From positions 62,001-126,000 of the forward strand of contig JACVRA010000124.1 in NCBI GenBank assembly GCA_019828545.1: a DNA stretch of 64,000 nt, in the 5' to 3' direction. Source of the DNA: Paracamarosporium sp. OC-R06-R3. Taxonomy: Eukaryota; Ascomycota; Dothideomycetes; Pleosporales; Didymosphaeriaceae. Position 1 is the stretch's first letter; each line of letters opens with the position of its first letter. Below, in pieces: positions 32,229 through 43,994 of the stretch. The translations under genes were made by a program, and so were the position numbers. The notes under the pieces were generated by a model, which did not search any database, was not told the origin of the DNA, and saw nothing but the letters and a program-made list of their open reading frames with translations.

Positions 32229-35200
32229 TGCGAATTGCCATGCGGCGAACGCATCGCACCTATTAGTGGCCTGATTTCATACACTAGAGACATCCCTACA
32301 AGGTTTGGTTCTAAAGGATCAGTGGAGGAGCTGGAACGTGCAGTGTGGCGGGAGCTGCTCAGGGGACCTCGGAAGTAACACCGGAGGCGACTCCGAGGCC
32401 TCTTACTACTACGCGGTCTTGCGTCCGTTCAAAGTTAACCCAGCCATTTACAGATATTCATACCCTAACTACGTACTTCTATGCTCACTAGATGAACCTC
32501 ACTTATTTTTTTACTAATGTAACTTTTTCGATTGCTGTTCTCCTCCACGTAACATCAGTATCATGTTGCTGGCAACATCCAGCGCACATGAGATCCAATA
32601 GCCTTTTTTCTAGATGTTTTCAACACTAGCTGGAAGTAGCCAGGAAGCAATACAATGTCCAAGTGAAGGCCTGTACTTCCAGTGTTCGTTGAGGAAGGTG
32701 GGTCCGAAAATGATCGCTAAGACATCGTCTGCGCCTAGCTTCGTCAAACCTGCCGGGAATCTTCGCGAGAGCCTTCAAAACCGAGTCAGGGTAGTGTGAG
32801 ATCTCGAGCGACCTCCAAGAACATCGAATCAATAGCCTTCGTGAAGCTGTGGACCACAACACGTGTGTGAAATCAGGCAATCCTAGGGGTCTATGTACAC
32901 AAGCACACCCCACGGTTTTCTCCAGCTGCGACATAAACAATGGTCTTAAAAAGAGCCTGTATTGAAGCTAAAAACTATGTGCGTCATTAGTACGCATCAG
33001 CTCCTATACAAGTCTGTGATTACATCGTATGCTGTGTCTAATGAGAAGGGTAATTGCCATTTGGGCAACCCATGGTTTGGCGTCGTTAAGCTCACACATG
33101 ATCAGAAGAACCTCTCGAGAACAAAAATGGGGAAGGGTTATTAAAGTGGATATTACCAGGCTAAGTTTACAAAAGGAGCTCAAATGACCGATATATATCG
33201 CGCTACGTTGGATTGCAGTGGGGCTGTCAGGGGGCCCTATCATACACGCTGTGACGCAGATGACAGCTAAGACGAGATCTTGTATCTTGAACCCATGCAA
33301 GTTTTCCGAAGCTTTACCAAATGGATCAAGGTCAAGCTCTTGTGTCCCTAACATAACAGCGCATGCCTAGGATAGCAGGCTTGTTAAAAGCCTATGATAC
33401 CTCGAACTAGTTTTCATAGTCTGGATAAACTTGAGCCTGTTATTGTGGTCGTGTTCCTCAGCGCTCGCTCAAAAAGATCCTCGAAACCTCATCTCCCAGT
33501 GATGGCTGCACTTAGGACCGCTTCTATAATCTAATATATCAAAACAGAAATCACACATGTTAATTCTCATGAGACAAGGTTTGTTGTCTATAAGCGCGTT
33601 TATCCTTATCCTTTCCCCAAGATATTTCCATGGTCTTTGAACTTACATTTAGATGCTGATCGCCTCCTCCCCACTCAGCGCTCGCGTTGGGATGCGTCAC
33701 TGTGCCGAACAAGAGGGCTGACAATGCATCGGCCGGGTCTCCTTAGGGATCGCCGTCTATAACCTATAGAGCGGATAAGTCGAGAGGGGATTTAGCGTAT
33801 GGTTGAATATATCTAAAATCGTTATCACATCGCTATCATTTCAATTTACTGTTATAGTTTCAGAAGTATCCCGTTGACATCTTCTCAATGATCTGAATAC
33901 TGCGATAGGTCAGGATGGAAGGCGGAAGTATTATTCACAGTAGCTGCTTAGTTCTATAATGCATGCAATGCTCCCGAGCTTTTAGCCTTCTGAGTAAAAA
34001 GTCGATCACAGTCAAGCTCATCCTATGGTCGTCCAATTTGTTGGATGTCCAAGCGTACCACCAACCACTTGTATTCTATTGTCAGGAACGAGCTTTATCA
34101 AGCTGTTATGAACTTCTTCGTTTGTCATGATGTTACTTTTTGTGCGGAATAATGGCGATCATCTTCCCAAGTATCTGGGCGTAAATGGGGCGTGCACGGA
34201 TCGTACTTAGGAAGCCAGTGAATCAACCGACTAAGAGGTGGAAGTATTCGTGAAGCATGGCGTATTTCACTAATTCACGTATTGCCTGTTGAAAGGGAAT
34301 CCCTGCATCCAATAAGAGTACCCAAAAGTGGATGGCGTACAGCATCGAACAAACCAACGATTGGTGGCATATCATGTAACTCTTGGACTGACTGGGCGCC
34401 TGAGTAGGCTTGAAAGTTATTATGGACGCATCTCTAGTTAAGAGATGTCGTCACATAAGCGTTTCTATCGACTTGGCTGGCCTGCAGCGAGGCTGTACGG
34501 TGGTACCACAGGCAATAATTGCGGCAGTAAGAAGACTGGCGAGAAGCAACATCCAAAGCCACTTTGCTGAGCGAGATAGCCTATATGTATGCCAAGCACT
34601 CCACACCTGCATCAAGGACAAGACCACGATAATGAACGCAAGCGCAGTGGAGCCAATTTCCCCTTGCGATAGGTCGACCATCTTTGGTCCATGAAATGTC
34701 CGTATAACGTAGGGCGTGGGCTGCAGGCAAACATGCAGGAAGGCAACCGGTGAAGGACCAGGATGGCGGTAAGGTGAAATGTGAGGGACGAGGGACGTGG
34801 GACGTATCAGCCTCGTTCGAGAGCATATATATAAATCCCATCGGAAAAAAATCCTAGAAAAGTAGGTCTTTTAGCGAGGATAGCGGTGGCGGAGAGAACA
34901 TATAGCAAGCGAGAGGTGTTATGGTCTCTAGTCCAAAATGATACAGGTGCATTTTTGGCTAAGGTGTATGCCACAAGGGTGGATATGCATGGCATCCATA
35001 AGGAACAGTTAAATTTCGGATGCGAGTAGTAATTGAGATTACTCGCTCGAGCAGTAACAGCAACTAAGGTATTCTGTAGATTACGGCGATCCCTTCCATG
35101 TCTATATGCTTGCCATGGGCGGTTTGGACGCGCTCAGCACTGGTCAAGAGCTCGGCTTCCGGGATTTTTCATTTACGCTTTTATATCGACGAGCAAGGCT

Positions 35201-35700
35201 GTGCTAAACATGCGTACATAGATCGAAAGTCTTTAGTTTCCATTGTTAACAAACTATAATTCATGCTTACTCTCTGAACCGGTTCATCTTTAATTCGAAT
35301 ATGGTCCTTAGGGTGTGCTTACTATGGGAGAACTGTACGCATAAGCTATATAAGACAGGGAATGATGGCAAATCGGTGCTTGCCAAGATATATAATAGCG
35401 ATAGGCGAGGAAAAGGGAAATTGCCCAGTGGCGAATCACTCTTGTTTATAGGCCAGGGCGGGAAAGTGATAGAAATAGTACATTGTGTTCCCTAAATAGA
35501 TTTTATGTAAACAACGCGTTATATATTTGGTATACCTCGATCGACCCCATAGTTATATGCAGGTAGGCATAATCTTTATGACGGTTTGTGATTTGCATGA
35601 CCACACAACTTGCGGGAAGCCCTTGTCTAACCTCTTCAACCCGTACCGGATTTGCTTCGATTCCACGGGCTATCCATCCACCAAGCAATTCAGACATACC
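32229..35700. other. Gene-poor stretch with weak membrane-like ORFs
   Basis: About 3.5 kb without a supportable gene. Two minus-strand ORFs look partly protein-like: 33004-33354 (one hydrophobic span, FKIQDLVLAVICVTACMIG) and 34451-34681 (two spans; listed separately). No transposase, reverse transcriptase or simple repeat was recognised. The stretch may be decayed sequence or carry non-coding or lineage-specific genes. Confidence 0.4.
34451..34681 (-). CDS. Possible small two-span membrane peptide
   Basis: 76-codon ORF starting at a real ATG (34681). Its product has two hydrophobic spans (about residues 9-27 and 40-60) separated by a basic turn (TYRLSRSAKW). It could be a small gene, the first exon of a larger membrane protein whose remainder I could not join, or a relic. 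No family recognised. Confidence 0.22.
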   Translation of the reverse strand: MVDLSQGEIGSTALAFIIVVLSLMQVWSAWHTYRLSRSAKWLWMLLLASLLTAAIIACGTTVQPRCRPAKSIETLM

Positions 35701-36105
35701 CTATCCCCGAGCTCCCTCCAGGTTAATCTCTGGTCGAGGAACCATTTTGCTTCCATTAGCCTGAACGATATACCGCAACTGGTCCTCCACCTCCACATTA
35801 GTACCGAATAATGCATATGCGAGATACTGGACCTTATTTGGTACAACCGCCAAACTCAAAAGACCATCAGGCAAGTGAGTGTAAAGTGTGACTGATATAG
35901 CAGCTGTTTTGCCGTGTTTCCGGATCGCACCGCGGATATATGTAGTGAACATCGAAGTAATGCGTTCTGTTGCAGGCACAGCTGGTTCAGCATATGGTTT
36001 TCTAGGAGTCCAATGCTGTGTCGTTGTTGCAGTTGTCATTGTGTGTTCCGACGAGGCTTGTCCGACAGGGAGGAAAGTCAGCCATAGAGCTGCGCGCGTC
36101 CACAT
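35701..36105 (-). CDS. Candidate small secreted protein
   Basis: 134 aa from the ATG at 36105, chosen because it opens with a hydrophobic leader (MWTRAALWLTFLPVGQASS). The frame extends further upstream to 36183, which would mask the leader. The mature part is soluble, without cysteines and without known motifs. Small secreted proteins next to a metabolite cluster are common in plant-associated moulds, but this could also be a chance ORF. Confidence 0.35.
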   Translation of the reverse strand: MWTRAALWLTFLPVGQASSEHTMTTATTTQHWTPRKPYAEPAVPATERITSMFTTYIRGAIRKHGKTAAISVTLYTHLPDGLLSLAVVPNKVQYLAYALFGTNVEVEDQLRYIVQANGSKMVPRPEINLEGARG

Positions 36106-36430
36106 ATCTATCACGATGAAAGAAAGTACTCTAGAATGACAACGAGGAAGATCATATGTTGTGCAATTGACACTCGTATTCACTTCCTAGCTTAAATGCT
36201 AGTGGTTCTGGAGTGGTTTTAGTATTTTAGCTGGCCAATCTCAGTTTAGATCAGAGATAGAATGCAATCGCCCGGCGAAAGCCAAGAAGTGAAACGCGAG
36301 ATATACGAGAGGTAATAGGTAATGTGGTCGATCGTTGCTTTTAACCACACGACCGTGTCCCCAAAGCTACTCGCGTCTGCTTGGTATTCCTCTACCAAAA
36401 CCTTAGTTCGCCAAATAGTCTCCCGTCCGC
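36106..36430. other. Intergenic
   Basis: About 325 bp between the candidate secreted protein and the 3' end of the first MFS gene. Nothing recognised. Confidence 0.35.
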
Positions 36431-38038
36431 TTAGTACACATAGAAGTTGATTGCCTCATTGTCCGTCGCCCGGATCTTCCTGTTGTTCCTCTGCAGCACC
36501 AGCCTCATCACCCAAGCACAAAGTACCACACCAGCCGAGAACCCAACGCTGGCATACATGGCCTTTCCAAACCGAGGCGCATCGCTGTCGGGCCATAGAT
36601 ACGGTGTATACACGAAGGACAGGTTGCCCAACGTATTGACGATGGCCAGCGCAACCGCCTTCTTTTCAGGCGTCTGTCCGAGAACACCAGCAGTCCATGC
36701 CAGCACGATGTTGTTCACGCCATAGGTCGCACCAACGAATAGGACCATAGCAAAGTACCTAGCACCAATATTAAGTGTGGCAGTTCCCACAACGAACCCC
36801 ACAATCGCAACGGCTTTCGACAACGTGACGTGCCACGTGCGCTCATTGAAGCGGCCGGATGACCACGACACAGCCACGGAAACAAATGCCGATATGAGGT
36901 ACGGCGGACAGGTCAGCACGAGTGTAATCGTCGTATTGAATCCTAACGTTTCTACCACGGTAGGCAAGAAGTTTTTGAATCCGTTGGCAGAGAGATGCAG
37001 ATTTTGCATCAGCGCGAAGATCCATGTGCGATAGTCGGAACACGCTTCTCGGAGGCCTTTCCAGACGTCGACTTTGCCTTTGAGTTGGGTAGTATCTGCG
37101 AGGATACGATTATGTGCTAGTTCGCGTTCGGATTGGGTGAGCCAGCGGGTTTGCAGGGGGGCGTTGGGTAGGAGGAAGAAGCCTACGGCGGCGACAACGA
37201 CTGTGGTCTACGTTAGTATCGGCTTGGGCAAGAGAATGTGTGATATTTTCTTACCCGTGACGACGCCTTGGATCAGGAACAACCATCTCCAGCCCTCCAA
37301 GCCGTGTGCGCCGTCTAAGCGAGCGAAAATGCCAGCAGCGATGAGTCCTGAGAAGGAACTGGCAAGGAGATTGCCGGTGTAGAAGACAGATAGCCTTGTT
37401 GCGGTTTCTTTACGCGTGTAGAAAGAACTTATCATGAAGAGAGCTCCGGGGTAAAATGGCGCTTCGGTGATACCCAAAACCAGTCTGCAGATGAATGATA
37501 AGTGGGTGTCATTGATACCGGAGCCGGGGACTCATACCTGCATGCTAGCATGCCATGGTAATCTTTTACAAGAACCATGAGCGTGGATACGACCGCCCAC
37601 GCCATCATCCACCCGGCCATATAGTGCGAGGGTTTGACGCGGGTTAGGAGCATATTTGAGGGGACTTGGCCTACGAGGTAGCTGTTCTTCGGTCAGCCAG
37701 TGCGGCAAGGGTGAGAAAGAGAGCAATTCTTCTTACCCGACGAAGAAAATGCTAACACAGGTGTTGTATTGCGTGCCCACCATGTGGAGATCCTTATGCA
37801 TACCATTAATTTTACCATTGACGATAGCGTTCCGATCGAGGAAGTTGAGGAAGTACATTAGCCAGAGTATTGGCATCATGTAGAAGTCCAGTTTCTTGAC
37901 CAAGGCAATCTCTTGGGGGTCCGTCTTCGTCGCAGCCCCAAACTTGTCGAGTTGAACATCATTGTGCGGTTTATCTATCGCGTCGATATGTTCGATTGAG
38001 ACAGATGGCTTGAGTTGCTGATCGGTTGTAGAAGCCAT
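36431..38038 (-). CDS. MFS transporter, allantoate-permease (ACS) type
   Basis: Four minus-strand exons, 38038-37737, 37681-37538, 37484-37255 and 37200-36431; introns 55, 53 and 54 bp; 481 aa. Twelve-span major facilitator of the anion:cation symporter (Dal5-like) family, which moves small carboxylates and vitamins across the plasma membrane. Marks: WLMYFLNFLDRNAIVNGKI in the first span, GYLVGQVPSNMLLTRVKPS (formed across the first splice), GITEAPFYPGALFMISSFY and RWLFLIQGVVT. I start at ATG 38038; an upstream ATG-like frame to 38089 adds only 17 unlikely residues. It is divergent from the NRPS-like gene with a shared 502-bp promoter, suggesting co-expression and transport of the cluster's substrate or product. 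Confidence 0.88.
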
Positions 38039-38540
38039 GGTGAAGAGAAAATGGCAAGGTATCCAAGTACACCACACCGCACACCGCACATCAAACGGCT
38101 GTCAACAAGATATGTATTCCCTCAATCTCTACAGCTTACCTCCTCCCCCCGCGATGCCCACCTTCCAAGCTTCCTACATGCGGGGTAGGTCCCGTGCCCC
38201 ATGGGGAGACGCATATCCGGTATAACAAACCTTGGCCAACATGTACGTGAGCATTTGTAGAGATGCTACGCAGCGCAATTGGCAGGTAGCTTGGTGCGTG
38301 GGTCTGAGATCTGCCTCACGCCGAAGGGCCGTTGGTGGCAAAATTATAGTGAGTGCCGGACGAATATAGCCCGGCGCCCCGGCGCGCGGAAAATAGTCCG
38401 AGGTGCTGCCGGAAAAGGTGGTGGGGTAGTGGCGTGGGGTTTATCCGGTTCCGGGGATTGTGGGCGTAGGAGTATATTTTGATGTACGTATGTATGCAGA
38501 CATGTTGTGTAACATTTGATTGTCACAATTATTCTTGAAG
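38039..38540. promoter_or_regulatory. Divergent promoter, MFS 1 / NRPS-like
   Basis: 502 bp, GC-rich and full of CGG/CCG trinucleotides, as expected where Zn2Cys6 factors bind. The 7-mer CCGAGGT at 38398-38404 recurs in the other divergent promoter of the block (43571-43577); this is suggestive only. Confidence 0.4.
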
Positions 38541-41500
38541 ATGAAGACGGCGCAAGAAGTCCCGAGTGAGGCGCTGCTCTCTGGTGGAAGTAACGACGAG
38601 ATCTTCACCATTGATGAGCTGATTAAGCGACGCGCATTCGAGCTGCGAGGATCGCCTTTACTCTGTTATCCGAAAAGTGGCTTAACAGATTACGAAGAGC
38701 ATTCAGCTGAGGCTATCGATAGATATGTCGATGCAGCAGTCGACGTACTACAGCGAAGAGGGCTGCAGCCAGCGGTTGGTGGAAACCCCAACGGATGCAG
38801 AGAATACGGCTGACTAGGTAACGTAGGATTCGCAGCTCGAGCAAGCCCCTGCCGTGGCTATACTTGCTCAGTCATCCCTGCATTTCATCATCACTCTTCT
38901 GGGTTTGAACAGGCTGGGCTACGCAGCTCTCCTTCTATCAACACGACTTGCAAGCCCGGCAATCCATTCCTTGCTTCAATTGGCAGAATGCGACACCATC
39001 TTGACAACTCCCCAGTTCCACGATGTTCTGGCAGAGGTGCGCGCCAAACAGGATCTCACCGTGATCGAGATGCTCAAGCACGAGGACTATCATGGAGTTG
39101 ATGCACCCACTTTCCGTCGCACCTACGACCCCAAACGCGAGAACCCTAAACGCGCCGTCATAATTCATTCATCAGGCTCAACTGGCCTTCCAAAACCAAT
39201 CTATCTCACGCATAGAAGCTGTATTGGAGCTTTCGCAACGAACCTAGACCGGAAAGCGTTAATGACGCAGCCGCTCTTCCACAGCTTTGGCTTCTACGAG
39301 ACTTTTCGATCTGTTTATTCCGGGAAGCCTATGTACTATGTTAACTATAATCATCCGTTGACAAAGCAGAGTTTACTTGCTACGATCCAACACGTCAAGC
39401 CTGACCTGCTTTTCTGCGTGCCATACGTCCTGAAGCTATTGGCGGATTCTGATGAGGGGATACGCTGCCTCGCGGATATTGATCTTATCATGTACGGTGG
39501 GAGCGCGTGCCCGGATGACCTGGGTGATAAGTTAGTGGAACATGGAGTTAACGTATGCGCGAACTACGGCGCGTAAGTGTTATCGAAAGATACCGAAGGC
39601 CTAGGTTGCTGACAAAAAGTAGAACAGAGACTGGCCGGATGATGACATCTGTGCGACCGCCAGGCGACAATGCCTGGAACTATCTCCGCATCCTTCCCTC
39701 GGTCAGGCAATTCGTTTTTATGGATGAGATTGCTCCAGGGATATTCGAGGCTGTTGCACTAGATGGCTTGAAGTCGAAAAGTACAATCAACTCTGACGAC
39801 CCGCCGAATTCGTTCCGCACACGCGATCTCTTCACACAACATCCATCGAATCCCGAGTTTTGGAAATATGTTTCTAGACTAGATGATAGGCTGACGTTGG
39901 TGAACGGAGAAAAAGTACTTCCTATACCAATTGAAGGACGGATACGCCAGGAAGGACTGGTACAAGAAGCCATCGTGTTCGGCGATGGAAAGATCGTACC
40001 TGGTATCCTCATCATCAAAGCGGATGCCGCCTCCCATTTATCTGATGACGAGTTTTTACAACATATTTGGCCGAGTGTAGAGGACGCAAACTCTCGTGCT
40101 GAGAGCTTCTCCCGCATCCCGAAGGATCTAGTAGTCGTACTTCCATCCGGGACGAAATATGCATCTACAGATAAGAGTACGTTTATTCGCGCGCAGGTAT
40201 ACGAACAATTTAAGCAACATATCGAAGATGCGTACGAGAGCTTTGAGAATAATACTGGTGGTACCGTAGCTTTGCCACTTGAAGAGCTGGAAGTATATCT
40301 ACTGGAGCGCTTCCGAGAGCATCTCGGCGTCTCATTAGAATCCACAGAAACAGATTTCTTCGCTTTCGGTATTGATAGTCTGCAGTGTCTGAAGATGTGG
40401 AGCATGATCAAAAAGGAAATCGATCTTGGTGGAAGGCAATCACAGGTTGGCCAGAACTTGCTCTATGAGACGGGGAATATTGCCGCACTTGCTCGATATC
40501 TTGATGGACTGCGCAACGGAACTCTAGAAGATGCGCATGATCAGGAACAGGTCATGAAGGATCTCATCACTAAATACTCGTCTTTCCAAACGTTTGAACG
40601 ACCGAGTAGCACAAAACATGTGGTTGTAAGTATCACTGGGCGGTCTGGTAACCATGTTTCTAACTTCTCTGTAGGTGTTAACTGGTGTGACGGGAGGTCT
40701 AGGTGCGCACTTACTGGCACAGCTTATCCAGTATCCTCATGTCTCCGAGGTATGGGCCTTTGTCCGCGCTCCCTCAGATCTTGTAGCGCTTGAGCGAACA
40801 CTGAAAAGCCTTTCCTCTCGCGGACTCAACCCCTCACAAGAAGAGCTTCAAAAGATCGTTGCTTTACCTGCCGACCTTGGCAAGTCGGACTTCGGCCTCA
40901 CGCCCAGCAGGCTAGAAGAGTTACGTTCAAAAGTTACCCTGGTTATCCACAGCGCTTGGGCTGTGAACTTTAATATTTCGGTTCAAAGCTTCGAGAACGA
41001 GCACATTGCTGCTGTGCAAAGATTTATCAACCTTTGCCAGTCGACATCATATGGCGAGGCAGCACGCTTCTTCTATTGCTCTTCCGTATCCTCGGCTGGT
41101 GGCACCCCTCGTCCAGGTATAGTACCAGAAGGTCCTGTTTCAGATATTGCACATGTACAAAAGACCGGTTATGCGCGCTCAAAATACGTTGCAGAAAACA
41201 TCGTTATTAATGCGACCAAGAACGCGGGTGCAGATGCTAGGGTTTTGAGGATAGGCCAGCTCGTTGGCGACACGAAAGTGGGAGAATGGAATACAAGTGA
41301 AGGTATCCCACTTATGATACAAACTGCAAGCACATTAGGAGCGCTTCCAGAATTAGACGAGGTACTATACTCCTGTTCTCACACTCGACCCGGCTAATTA
41401 AGCAACACAGGAAATGTCCTGGCTTCCGGTAGACTATGCCGCAAGTATTATCCTCGATCTCTGCGACGTGACGACCGTTCCACAGCCATCGCAGCGCGTA

Positions 41501-41857
41501 AATAACCCTCGGGCTGACCTCATATATCATGTCCTAAACCCAACCCGCTTCCACTGGTCAAGAGACATGCTTCCTGCACTTTCTGCAGCTGGACTCGGAT
41601 TCGAGAAGCTCCCAACCGACCAATGGATGGAGAAGCTACGAAATTCTGACAGGGATCCCAAGAAAAACCCACCTATCAAGCTATTAGGCTGGTTTGAAAG
41701 TAAATATGGCCACGGAGCCAGCACGGCGAACAAAGGTCCATTGGTGTTTCAAACAGACGAAACTAGGTCGAAGAGTGAGACTATAAGACGAATCCCGGAT
41801 GTCACAAACGTGGATTATGTGAAGTCGATGATTGAGAGACTACAAAGGCAATGGTAA
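38541..41857 (+). CDS. NRPS-like adenylation-thiolation-reductase enzyme
   Basis: Five exons, 38541-38774, 38836-39572, 39623-40625, 40675-41361 and 41411-41857; 1035 aa, the usual size for fungal A-T-R enzymes. The adenylation domain (about 1-470) carries IIHSSGSTGLPKP (A3, about 186-198) and NYGATETGR (A5, formed across intron 2). The carrier domain has FGIDSLQ with the phosphopantetheine serine at about 575. The thioester reductase starts at about 659 with the NADPH loop VLTGVTGGLG and has YxxxK at 824-828. It should activate a carboxylic acid, hold it as a thioester and release it as an aldehyde or alcohol; no condensation domain is present. The first intron's donor (GTTGGT) is unusual, so that junction is less certain. 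Substrate unknown. Confidence 0.9.
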
Positions 41858-41896
41858 ATGTAGATACATAACATACGTTAGAAAATCTGTTATGAG

Positions 41897-43460
41897 TCAT
41901 GGACTTGTTTTTTGTTCCAAGTTTTGCTGTGCATCCTTCCATGTCCCAAAGTCGAATCCAAGATCTTTCAGATAGCGAACCTCTTGTCTCTTCTCACCTA
42001 ACGCTAATGCTGCTTGCTTTATTATAGGGAATTGTTGTCTTGTCCACCTTTTTTCTTCGTCCCAGAAGGGCGGTGTCTTTCCCACGTTCTTTCCATCGCG
42101 GACCTTAGCACTCATACTAAGGTCGTATAGTGCGTTGATATACATAGCGTCTTCAGGAAACCCAAGATTATGAAAATCTTTGCTATTCTTTCTTTGCAGG
42201 ATACCATCTTCCCATGCTTTCATATCCGCGAATGTTGGCAACGCCAAGCGTCCCGAGAATACTCGAGCAACATAAGCAGCCTGCGCTTCAGCGACCGGGA
42301 AGGGAACGATACGTTGAGGTAATGTTAAGAATGCCAGGGTGGGCCGAGGATAGTAGAAGATATGTTGGTAGGTGTTCCTTGTTCGTTCCCCTGTGGTAAT
42401 AACAGGGTTATCTAGCCTTTTGAGGAACGGGAATGAATACTGGTAGCCAGTGCAGAAGATGACAGCGTCGATATCGGTCTCAATAGTGCCATCAATAAAG
42501 CGCACGGCTTTACTTTCGGCAAGGAATTCTGCGATTTCCGGGCGATATGTGATGGCATGTGGGTCGCTACGCAGTGCCGTTGGCCTCTCCTTCTCTGAAA
42601 CGATAATTTGAGTGGTGACAGTACTGATTTGTCTTGATATGTCGACTCCTGACGCTGAATTGCCAACAACGATAATTTTCTACTAACATTTAGCTGCTGG
42701 GCTGTGCGTTTGATCTGAGAAAAGCCTTACCTTGTTTGAATACACTGCTGGGTTCCTGTAGTATTTGGAGTGTGATATTATGCCCGGATATTTCTCGTAA
42801 AACTCGGATATCCCAGGTATATCTGGGATAAAAGGATCAGAGTAATGACCCGTAGCACATACAACTGCATCAAATATCTCTTCACACGCAGTTCCGGAGC
42901 CCAAATCGGTAAGGGCGATTTTCCATCTTGCGTTGTGTGTGCTATCTCCATTGATAGGCTCGACTTGAACGATTTGCGATTTGAGCTTTACATGATCTCT
43001 TATCTCATCCGCATATTCCTCCAGATATTGCTTAACAGTGCTGAAAGGGGGAAAAAGGGGACTGTTATGTGGAAATGTCTTGTCGCTGTAACTCATCAAC
43101 GTATGTGGGATATTTGTTTCAAGGGAGTCGTATATTGGAGAAGGAAACACATATTTCGTCACGCCTGCAGTTGTCTGCTTAGAGAACGGCTGTTCTATGC
43201 AGTGTGCTGGTTTTGTCCTTGGAATGGTGAGGTCCAATTGATGTTGCTGGGGTATGTCGCCCGTGTAGTTCCACACACCGCCTACCTCATCACGTTGTTC
43301 AAATGCGACAATTCTGTCGAAGTGCTCCTCAGCTTTGAGATATCTAGGTACGAATTAGTGCGGGTGCATACAAAGGAAGAAGACCGTACTTTACCGCTGC
43401 CAACCCAGCAGGTCCTGCGCCAATCACAGCCACGCTCTTGATCTTCGTGAATGTCTCCAT
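41897..43460 (-). CDS. Flavin-containing monooxygenase (cluster)
   Basis: Three minus-strand exons, 43460-43390, 43343-42731 and 42679-41897; introns 46 and 51 bp; 488 aa. Class-B flavoprotein monooxygenase using FAD and NADPH. The FAD loop VIGAGPAGLAA is at residues 12-22 and EQRDEVGGVWNY follows at about 38-48. The FMO fingerprint appears as YPGIISHSKYY (F to Y at the first position). The NADPH loop is VVGNSASGVD at about 232-241, rebuilt across intron 2, and FCTGYQYSFPFL is near 310. Tail-to-tail with the NRPS-like gene (39 bp between stops) and divergent from the second MFS gene, so very probably part of the same pathway, oxidising N, S or a carbonyl of its product. The exact reaction cannot be told. 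Confidence 0.9.
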
Positions 43461-43994
43461 GATTGATGCGGTAGAACAAGAAGGTAGTATAACAATGAGC
43501 AGAAGTACACGCAAACTACAAGTTAGCTTTAAAAATCTTTCATAACAATATTTTTAACATCAATGGTCGGCCGAGGTTAGCCCCATGGTCGCGCGACCTG
43601 GGAGCACTGCAAAGTATTAATTGTTGAGTCAATGTTCTACGTGAGCGATGACTCTTCTTCTGACAAAGCGTGATACATTGCAGTCCACACATGACTCGCC
43701 CGGTACGCTATCTTGTTTTCGGTAAAAAATGTCGGAGCGGGTCGCTCACGTACCACCAAATCCCGTCATGCCGCCACCTGTGAGCATCCTTAATCGCCAG
43801 ATAACGAGCCGAGTGGAATAATACAGGTGCGCTATCTTTTTGCTGCAATCATAGCCTGAATTGCGTGCTTGTAGAGCTCCTGCGAACCGTAGCGTTTGTT
43901 ATAGATGGGAAAGACTTCAAAATGAGGTGCATCCGAGACCTCTTCGACCCACGACATCGAACCCGTCCTGCAGCTAAGCGAGCGCTGTACCAAG
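43461..43994. promoter_or_regulatory. Divergent promoter, FMO / MFS 2
   Basis: 534 bp shared by two cluster genes. It contains the perfect palindrome TCGGCCGA at 43567-43574, overlapping the CCGAGGT 7-mer also present in the other divergent promoter of the block. A Zn2Cys6 site is possible. Confidence 0.4.
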
